Shown here: positions 51,301-62,103 of the stretch, in pieces
Layout of the letters: the number at the start of each line of letters is the position of its first letter
Position numbering within the stretch: position 1 is the first letter of the stretch
Source of the DNA: Cheiracanthium punctorium
Lineage: Eukaryota; Arthropoda; Arachnida; Araneae; Cheiracanthiidae
DNA: 64,000 nt
Assembly (NCBI GenBank): GCA_038373885.1
Contig: JAWZYV010012519.1
Span: forward strand, 186,001 to 250,000
Direction of reading: 5' to 3'
Position numbers and translations under genes: made by a program
The notes under the pieces: model-generated
What the model saw: the letters and a program-made list of their open reading frames with translations, nothing else
Databases searched by the model: none
What the model was told of the DNA's origin: nothing

Positions 51301-54300
51301 GTGCTATTATTTTATTTAGAATATTTTTAAAGTGTAAAAATTTGTTTTTAAAAACTAATTATTGTAATAGAGTAGCATTTAAGAAAATATTCTAGTTTCT
51401 TTTTTCTCTATTCAGTAAAGCACTGTTTATATCTTTCAAGTGAAAAGCAAAAAATAATGTAACCACTGTGGCTTTCCCTATGACCATAAATAGTAAATTA
51501 GTGGGACAATCTTTAAGATTCTTTTTACCTACAGATGTTGTATTCCCCTGGTTTTTATAATTTGGAGTAAATGCACAGAATTCATAAATACCTTGGATAT
51601 TTATGGATTTAGTTGAAAATTCAATGGTTAAGGTTTTTTTTTTTTTTCTGTTAAATATATATATCTGTAAAGTATAAAAATAAATATCCTCAAAATTCAA
51701 ATTTTCAATTAGCACCTTTCAGAATTCTGTTGGGGCATATAATAGCTTTTGTTTTCAAGCAACGGATTTGTTTTGGGATCTAAATTTAATAAAAAGGCAA
51801 TTGATATATATCACCTTGTTTTCCCATCTCATAGTCACCACATCTCTTAAGAATTTCCGGGGACTATGAGACCTGGTCATTTTAATAGCCAATAAATACA
51901 ACTTTTTTGAACCATGTGATAAACTTGGTTCATGTGACCCCAATAAAAGTAAACACCATAGAGATTGGACTTTTCGTGACACCTCTTGCTGCCAAGACTT
52001 TTATTATGTCCTGATAAAATAAAATGTGTGCCTAAATAAGTAGTATAAATTTAATACTTTACAAAAACAAGAATCGGGATTACTCTAAAGTGTATTGTAG
52101 ACTGCCATTAAATCTCGGCCAGACTACAGTAGCATTATACAGGCCAACAAATGTTGATTGACCGTCCCATCTCTCTAGATCAGGGCTCAAAGCAAGTTCT
52201 CGACCAGACATCCCATATACTTGATGCACAAATATTATTTGTTTGCATTGACAATGGTTGATTTGTTATTTGCTAGGAAGAAAAGAAATTCATTCAACTG
52301 AACATGAAAGTTATTAAATTAGATCATTCATTGTCTTTTATGAGTACTCCATAATTTCACATTTCAACTCATAATTCTCAATATTATTATTTTCTACAAT
52401 TACATTTCCTGATTTATAAAACTAGCTAAAAGTGAAATTAGATAAGTTGGTGTTCACAGAAAATGTGACAAATCATTTATTTGTTGTAAAGAAGTTAATT
52501 AGTTAGGCTATTTTAAATTATTAAGTTGAGTTGTGACACATGAAAATCCAGGTTCGATACACTTAGTTGCAATATAATAAAAAGACGTTAAATACTAAAA
52601 ACTATTTTATTAAAAAGATACTATTGACATATAAACTTATTACAACGGATGGTGGTGGCTCAGCGAAATAAAAAATACGTCCTATATAGACAGTGAAATT
52701 AAGGTGGAATGACTTAAAAATTACGCCAGCACAGAATTACACATTGGCGAGAACAAACACCTGGCTGAGATAAATAACGCCAATTCCAGAGCAACCCTAA
52801 AAGTTAATCCAATAAAATTAAAATGACGTAATCACGAGCAAATAATTTTAAAGATGAGGCAGGGCAACAAAAATATAACTTATGCCAGCAGGATGCCAAG
52901 AGGGGAATCAAAAAGTCGTTGCGATAGCACACAAACCGTAATGTTATCTATTTTTAGCACAACGACGCTAGAATGAAGAGACAAATAAACAAAAAGAATA
53001 ATGCATATGGGAAAAGCGAAAATACAGATTTAAAAGCCGAAATGGCAGAAAAATGAGAACAGAAGTGATTTAGAATTCTTGATTTTGGATAGATTACATT
53101 AAAGAAAGCCAAAATAAATCATTAATAAAATTAAATATGTGATCTGCATCACATTTGTATTAACAGAAATCGAAACAGTTATATACTGTAATATTAAGTA
53201 ACAAAATTTTGCCAGAAATATATTTTTTGAAATTCATTAATTTAATCAAATAATTTATTTTAGAGGGTTTATCACAAAATTTTTGCTTTTGTCCTACTTG
53301 TGAATAATACATAATTCTTTCTCTAATTTTATTTACTTTTGATGTGATTGTATCTAAATATATTAATGTAGTTTGGCTGAATTTTTAATACATAATGAAT
53401 ATTTGATTATTTTATGAAAATAAATAGTACTTATTTTTAACATATTTATTGTAATTTTTTTATAGGTTTCCTTAATGCAAGAGACTTACAAAAGGATTAA
53501 AGAACAAGAACAGGCAAAAAATGGTTTAGTTATTTTAAAAGCAATTTATGGAAGTTCAGAAGAAATAGCTAATTTAGAATCTGAGTATGTTTATTTTTAA
53601 TGTATTTTTAAAAAATTATTTATATAGCTTGAGAATTCAATTTCCAGATAATTAAAAGCATTTTGCAGTTTTTATTCTTAAATATAATATAACAAACTGA
53701 ATGACATTAAAATGTGGCTGAAACAAAATGTTTAAGAAAAAAATCTATAATCATTTACATAAAACTATTTTCTGCAAATTTTAAATGGAGTGTTTAATAA
53801 GTGATAATTTTTGCACTTGTGAAATGCTTTTGAAAATAATTTACTGATTTTATTGGGGGAAATGATTTGCATGAAAATAAATAAATGAAAAATATGAATC
53901 GCAGACTTAATCAAAGCTTATTCAGTGCTGGCCAGTAAAGTTAAATGTTTAAATATGCCCCCCTCCCCCCCAAAAAAGGTATACAATAGTATAAATAGAA
54001 GAATTAATTGTGTATAACTTTTTCAAGTCTATTCTAACATTTTGTTAGCACAAAGCCAGCAAGGGCCAAATGTATGAAGAAATAAAGTAAAATTCTAATT
54101 TCTGGGAAAAGGTAATGTTATATTTGGCTTGACACACTGATATAAGATCTTCTTCACTCAAGGAGTGATGCCGAAATAGCTGTCTGCTTTCATTATTTAT
54201 ATTTGTGCATTTTTTATGCTGTATTTTAGTTTTATTTTACCATACAAATCCTCACTATATTATTTTAGGTAAAATTAAGTCAAAATTTTTGCCCAGTGTA

Positions 54301-57300
54301 CTAAGTGAAAACCTATTTTGTAATTTTAATCTTGCTCCCTTGCAGGTCTAATTTTATAATCATGTCAATTCTGTAGGGTGACGTTTTAGTTTGCAAGATT
54401 AAAACTAAAGTATTTCTGTTGCTGTCTTTTTTAAAATCATGACTTTGGTGATTTTATTATGAATGCAGATAATTTGTTTTCATTTGATATCATAATATTA
54501 TTTAATTAATAATATGTCAACTTAATCTTCAAGATTCACTTGTAAGCCCTTGTTAAAATGCATCTACATTTTAGTCCTCATCTGAGAAGGAAGGAACATA
54601 TTCATATTTGAACTCCTTAAAAATTGCTAGCAGCCAAAGAGACTCTCATCATATGCAGCATGCATTTTCATATATTTTTCATTAGCATCTTATGTAGTTA
54701 GGAATACAAACTGAGTAATCAAATTTATGCCTATAGACAATGGTGTGTAGACTTATTTTTATGGAGGGGATTTAAAGACATAAACATGCTATAAGAATAT
54801 TAAAAGGTGCAATCTTTATGTTGTAATTTTATCCTTTTAATTTTTAAAGAGGAGGGGGAAATTGATCTCCCCCTCCTCTTTTCCACATATCTGTTTTAAT
54901 TTTTTAAGAAATTAAATATTGCTTGATACATAAGTTTAAATTCAATAGTGACCAAAACAGTTCCTAATATGCCGTTGATTTCTGGCACTTCATGGTTGCC
55001 ATTCTTTGAGGCTAATTTGTGAATGTGTTTGTTTTGCAATTTTTTTAACATCTAGGTTTCATAATAAGTAAATCAATTATTTTTGACTGCTGTCTTTCTG
55101 AAAAATGTGAATGTAATTTCTTATTTAAGGAAATGTTACTTAATTACATTTTTAATTGTAGCTCTATTGAGTCTAAGAAGAATATTTTTGATGCCACTGT
55201 TCAGTTGCAATGCTTAGTAAAAGATTCTAGATTAATTCTTCCAGATAGATATAAAGTGAGTTTATTTGAATACTCTGTAATTTTATCTTTTTTATTTTTA
55301 ATATTTCAAACATTCTAGACTTTGCTTAGTTATGCATTAATTATTTATGCATAGTTAATGCTTGTTAAAGCTTGACAACATCAGTTAATAAAACCAGGCC
55401 TCGCAGTCAGCCCTATTTTTTAGAAATTCCTACCTTCATCAAAGTTTTATTTACATACTCTGGTACTTTAATGGTTTGATAGGCGAAACCTTAACATCTA
55501 AAAGAACATTTAACAACTGTTGAAGCAGCAGAACATTTTACTCTATAAAGGTAGGAAAAAAAAAAAAAAAAATAGGGCCTACTGTGAGGCCTGTAAAATT
55601 TAATAAAGAGATTTGGATTAAATAAGAAAGCTAGAAGACCATTTTTGCTGAGTATATATTTAATTTTATTTCCTACCATATATGATTTAATATCTATAGA
55701 AAAAGTGTTTTAGTCAGCACACTTTCCGTAAACTTGTGTTACTGAACTTTTAAAAGTGAGAAAGGTATCGGCTTAAAAAAGTTATTTTTGAAATTTTGAA
55801 TATTAAACCTAAGAGAATCAGTGAATATTCTTTTTCTGAATGCTGTTCACTACTATAGTGGGAACTGACATCGTTTATGTATTTTTGAACTTCCATTCAC
55901 ACATTTTACTTAAACTGTGCTTTGCTTAAATGTGAAACTTTATAAAACTGTTACTACATTAATCTAAGAATAACATAATCTGTTTAGTTTTATTAATTAT
56001 TTATTAAATAGGGTCAGGTGGGTTAATTGCGATCAATAGAATTTTTTTTCAATCTATAAATGATAAACTCTCATTAAAATATTTCCCATAAAGTTTTTAA
56101 TGTATTAAATAATGTTTTATATGTTTTTAATGTATTTTTGTTAAATTGCATACTTCATCAAATACCATGTTAAAATTCCTAATTTTTTAAGCAAGTTAAT
56201 TAATATTATAAAGTATTTTGGTGATGTATTTAAAAGCTTCTGACATGTTTTTATTTTTTTGTAAGATAGTTTCATATTTTTAACTTTGTATTTACGGCTG
56301 TAATTCCCATCTATACTATTAAAATCTGTGCGCGTCTGTCTGTCTGTGTGTAGCATCATCTCCTACGAAACCGCTGGGAGTTGAATTTCAATCGAGGTGT
56401 CCACTTATTTGAAAAATTCCGAGGAAGGTCTTCCGCTAATTTAAATTTCGAAATTCGAGTTAGTTTAGGAGATATTGATAAAAACCCCTGTCAAAAACAC
56501 TAATTTTTGCTCTCCGCAACTCTACGGTTGTAACCCCTGTAGTGAAAATGTGAGAAATAAGCATCGAGGTTGCCATGTTTGGCGAATTTATTAAATTATT
56601 TACACTCTTGCATTAAAAATAAAGGAATGATACTTTTTTTCTGTTTCGAATATTTGCTAGGTTATTTTTTAATTAAAATATCGTCTGCGTGGGAAATCAG
56701 AGCAGGAATTCAATATTTTTTATACGCAAAAGAAAAAGGATTTGTAAATTTCAGAGACTAAAGTGTATAACCTTATAATTTGGCGGGGGGAAAAATGGCT
56801 TATATGGCGATTTTGAAAAAGTGGATTCTAGTGGTTTGCACAATTTTAGACTTGGCGCAATTTTCTGAGAGCGTAAAGAAATGGTATTTTTAAAAACAAG
56901 TGTAGGTTTTACTAGAATTTAGCCTGAAATTTTAATTTTCTGTTCAGAAATAATGCAGTTATTAAGGCGATTTTAAATGATTTTCATCAAGTTAAATAAA
57001 TTGATTTATGTTAGGGAAACTCCGCCAAATTTCAGAAAATTAAACTTTTTCATTTGTATTGCTAATTCTATGCCCCGATTGATATGAGTTGGTGTTACGA
57101 GCATGTGAATAGATAATATTTTTTTAATCCTGCCAAACAAGGTGTAATAAAATAGGAAGTCTTTATAAATACGAATGCTGTTTGAGATGAATGAGAATAT
57201 TTTTTAAACCCAGTTAGACTAGCTGGTAATGCCTTTAAATTATTGCATTTATTGTCAAGTTTAATGTGTGATTCATTTTGGCTATTTGCCATCGACTGCT

Positions 57301-60300
57301 GACGTTAATTACGCCAAAATGGCAGTTCTAGCAAAGTAAACATAAATAAATCATTTCATATTCTATTTTTAACACTGCTACAGTTTCCGTAGCAACGGAA
57401 TCCATTGTTGCCACTTAAGTTGTTCAATTTAATAATTTAGTGAAACCACTCATTTCTACATCTTTTAAGACCCAAAAAAGTGAAAACGCATTAAATATGA
57501 AACAAATAGAATTTTAACATATTTGCGCATTAAAAATAATCGAAGTTTTTTCAGGCAATTCTGCATATTTTTCATTTTATTTCCTTCGCGTGTGATGTCA
57601 TTTTCACGTCATTGTCTTCTGTTTTGCTGTCAGATTATCCGGAGAAGCACATTACACGCTAATGTATGTGCTGCTTCGGCGGACATAAGGAAGCAATTTG
57701 TCAGGTGCGTATTTGCCTAACCCCCTGTGTGTCTAAATTGAAGCAATGAAACTTTGTAGGCGTTTTTTTTTTTTTTTAACTAGAAAAAGGCAGATTAACG
57801 TCGTTAACGTGGAAGAAGCGATATGGAAAACTATTTAATTAGTAGCCGTAATGCGAAATGATAATCAATTATTCACATGCGCAAAGCAAAAAATTTCAAA
57901 AGTATGAAAAGTCAGGAATATGAAATGAAAATCCAAAATAAATCACCAGAGACTATAGGATAAGCATCGTGTATGAGAATGATATTGCAATCATTCAAAT
58001 AACAAAGGCGCTTGCAAGGAATATGAAATTAATTGCTCTTTCTTCCCATGGCGTTTGTGGAATCTTTCCGAATAACGGAATCCAATGTGCTTAGAATATT
58101 TCATATAAACTACTTATATGTTAAAGTTCTATTTATTTTTTCATATATTTTCCAGTTACTCCAGTTACAAGACCTAGAGCTCTAGAAACAATTTCAGATT
58201 TTGTTTAATATTGAATTTGACACTATGCAATTAATCTATGTTAAAAATAAAATATGAAATTAGTTATTTATTTAGTGTGAATTGGCAGTAAGATCAACGT
58301 TAGTTTTATGCAGCTTTTCCGCTTAAGTTACGTCACAAATTTTTTCATTTACGAAAGCGACAAGATCTTCGCGGAAACAGGATGCATTTTTGGTTTCTGA
58401 ACGTAGCATGTGCATCAATTGTTTCGTGTAGGTTTTTTAAATTTGGGTAAAATTTAATAAAGTCATCTGCAACATAACTGTGCTAATGCATTGTCCACGC
58501 TTTACGAAATGCAAGATAAGATAAAATAGTATTCAACATCATGTAATGTTATTCATATGGTATGTATGAATGCTATAAATTAAACCTAAAAAAGAGAATT
58601 ATATGATGTAGAAATAAGGCATTTTTCGAAAGAGAAACGTTTCGTCTGCATACCGTAAAGTTTTTACTTTTCTGATCGCCAGTGACAATGACGTAGTTTT
58701 TGTGTCATCATGTTGCAATCCAATGTTGCTCAAATTTCCACTCATGGAGTCAGCTTTTCGTCAGAATTCCAGCAATTTTTCACTATTAGAGATTCCTATC
58801 ACTGGGTTTAATTTGAATTATATGTGTAAGGAAAATATTCGTCTCCTACCGTGCAGAGAACGGGTAAGCAGCTAGTAGTTTCTTAAAAAGTAGGGGTAAT
58901 TATCACCATGGGTCTTTAAAAGTGGGGTTAGTTTTATACCTATGTATAAAAACATAGTTTACAAACAAATAAACACATTTTATTTATTTGTTAAGTTTAA
59001 TTAAAAAATAAATGGTAAAATGGAAATTTTGCTATCTTTAAATGCTAAAATTTACTCTGATAGCCTGTAAACAGAACCAGGTATGCATTCCAAGAGATTA
59101 AAATTCAACCAGATAAACATTTGTAATAAAAATAAATGACACATAAATACAAAAAAATTCATTTAGACCATGGGTTTTTCCTTAAAACAAATAGGTACTT
59201 TTTCATAATCAAATAACCATAGAACAGACGGTATACCAAGCACTGTAACACTTATTTTGACCTTATTTTTATTCCATTATTTTGTTTTTAAAAGGTCGAG
59301 AAAACGTTACACAATTTCTTTGAATTTTTACAATAATTTTTACAGTCAATATTTTTTCCTCCATTAAGCGTGAGTTTCAACTCATCTTGGTTGCAAGATG
59401 TCATTTTAATTGAATAAGCAGAAATTATAACATTATACTCAATTTGTATCTTATTTCTGCATCCTGGCAACTTTAATCATTATCAAAAACAAGAATAGTC
59501 GTCTAAAGTGCTCCAATAAAAGTTGTAAGCTTAAATATCAAAAGAAAAGTGATCATAATTACTCCAGTGGTTGCTATAATTGTACCAATTTTTTTCAATT
59601 TTGTGATTTTGTTTGGGTAATTACTACCACTTCCTTAAATTTGAAGCAAATACTGCAGGAACAAAATTTTTAACTAGATGATCTTAAAAAGTCAGTTTAC
59701 CCCTAATAAACAAAAACAATATTTTCCCTATAATTAAGAGTTAAAAATTCACACATCTAAAAATTTCAATAAGTTCTTGCAATTATCCAACACCTCCTAG
59801 ATATAGAAAGCCTTACAACTCCTACATCACCAAGCTTTGACATCATTACTAGGCCTACATTTAAAATTTTTATTTTCATATAATAAAACTAATAAAAATT
59901 TCTGGTGAATGCTAATATTAGAAAATACCTTAAATTAAACATTAAAATTAAAATACCTTTCTCATACAAAATGATTCAGTATGATCTATTTCCTTATCAT
60001 ATTATCTAATTAGTCATGATTAAAAACTGTCATTTGTCATAAAATTATATTTTTTATCTCAAATTATTAAAATATTGATATTCATGAGTAAATTCACCCG
60101 AAATTTTAATAGCTTTATTTTTGAAATAAAACTTTTAAATGTAGGCCAAATGAAGACATCAAAGCTGAGTTGTAAGGCTTTCTATATCTAGGAGGTGTTG
60201 AATTATTCCACTTGACCCCATTCCTTTCCATTTTTCTTCTTTAGCCAAGTTTATTAATTCTTGTGTTTGCTTTTATTTCTGTTATTTTTAGCATATGTTT

Positions 60301-62067
60301 AATGTTCAATAGAAATACTTACTTAAAGAAATCATAATGAAAACTAATTTTAAATGTTTTACATAATTTTACATATATGATTATGAAAATAACAAGAATA
60401 CTACTGGAAGAATACTGCTTGCTTGAAAAAAAAATAACTTTTTACTATTATTATTATTTATACTATTTGTTAAAATTATATATGAATGGTTGAAGAATTA
60501 GAAATTTTACACTCTCTAAATAAAGGAATGATTTTTAAAAAATATACTTTTTTTAACTCCTGAGGCTTACTTGAGCAAAATATGTATATATGTTTACCAT
60601 TAGTCTATGTTTACTATTAACAGATAAACATAGACTATTTTAAACATGCTGCTACAGCCCTTTATGTATATGGTTTCAGCAGGAGTCCAGAGGGTGCTGC
60701 TCAGCAGACACATGCATTGTTGCTTTGAAATTTTAATCATTTGCTTTACACAGTATCATTTTCATTTCCTGAAAATTTCAGCGTGCTCACACCATTCTTT
60801 CATGCTGTCGCATTTTTTTACAAACAGCAGTTTAAGAAGGGGGATGGCAAATAATTCTCTCTCACTTTCTTCTTCTTCTTTTTTTTTAAAGAATAAATAT
60901 TGACTGTTGCATTTTTTATAAAATATTTTATTCACCAAAATTTATGAACAAACTTTAATCTGTGCAAGTAATTATTAGAGCTTTTCACACTTTTTTTTTC
61001 CATAAAAAATTAATGTTACTCAAACCTAAAAGTTCTGTGTAAATAGTGATTACTTAATTTACTGAATTTTTTATATGTTTCTTTCAAAATAATTCACTGA
61101 TCTGTATATTATGTATTACAGAGCAATCTTCCTGGATTTTATGATCCATGCTTAGGTGAAGAAAAATCGTTAAGAGTAGACTACAGCTATAGAAATGTAT
61201 CTCATTCCATTACAATAAAAGACAACGAATTGTTAAGGATACCAAGAGATTGTAAGTTATTTTTCTGTTACATTTAGTTTCTCTTTCACTTGAGTAAAAT
61301 TTTATTTATTTATGATTTAAATCTAAATATTCTTCTAATCTGACAGAGGGGAAAAATAAAAAATAAATTTAGAACTTTCAGCTGTGAAGTCCTTAGTTAC
61401 TGAATTCATTTCATTATAATTTATTTTGAAAATTTATTTTATAAAGGCCAAAGATGACTATAATTTTTTTTATATAATTGCTTTGCATATTACATAGAAA
61501 TTATTAAATAAAACCTCAAAAAATCATAAAAACATACATATATTTTATTTTTATTAAGAGTCTCCTAAAAATACACTACTGTATCAAAATGTTCAATGAT
61601 AAATTTTGGTTTAATTTGAATGAGTACTAATAAAAATTTTAAGACTTTAATGGATTATGTGTTAAATTATACCATTTTGTGAATTTTTATACTTAGTTTT
61701 CTAGTTGCAGAGCTAAATATTGGTACAGTTGCCATTTGAAACTTACTCAGCTTTCACTGCAGAGCAATGAAATTTTATATCTGGGATAGTTAAAGCTCAA
61801 AGAAATGATTGAACAAGTAAAAAATATTGGTTTTTATTCAAAGTTTGTTTCAGAGTGAAAAGAAAAATGTATATTGTCCCTTAAAACAAAATAAATAAAA
61901 ATACATAGAAAGATAAGATGTTATACCATAAACATTGTTCTAAACAGTTTATTTCTGTGACTATCAGAAGTCAGCATATCACTCAGGTAGAAATTTTTAT
62001 TTTATTCACTTATTTTGTGCATAACCCATTCCAAAGTGAAAAATTATTACCATCCAGTGGCTGGTAA

Positions 62068-62103
<36 letters not shown>

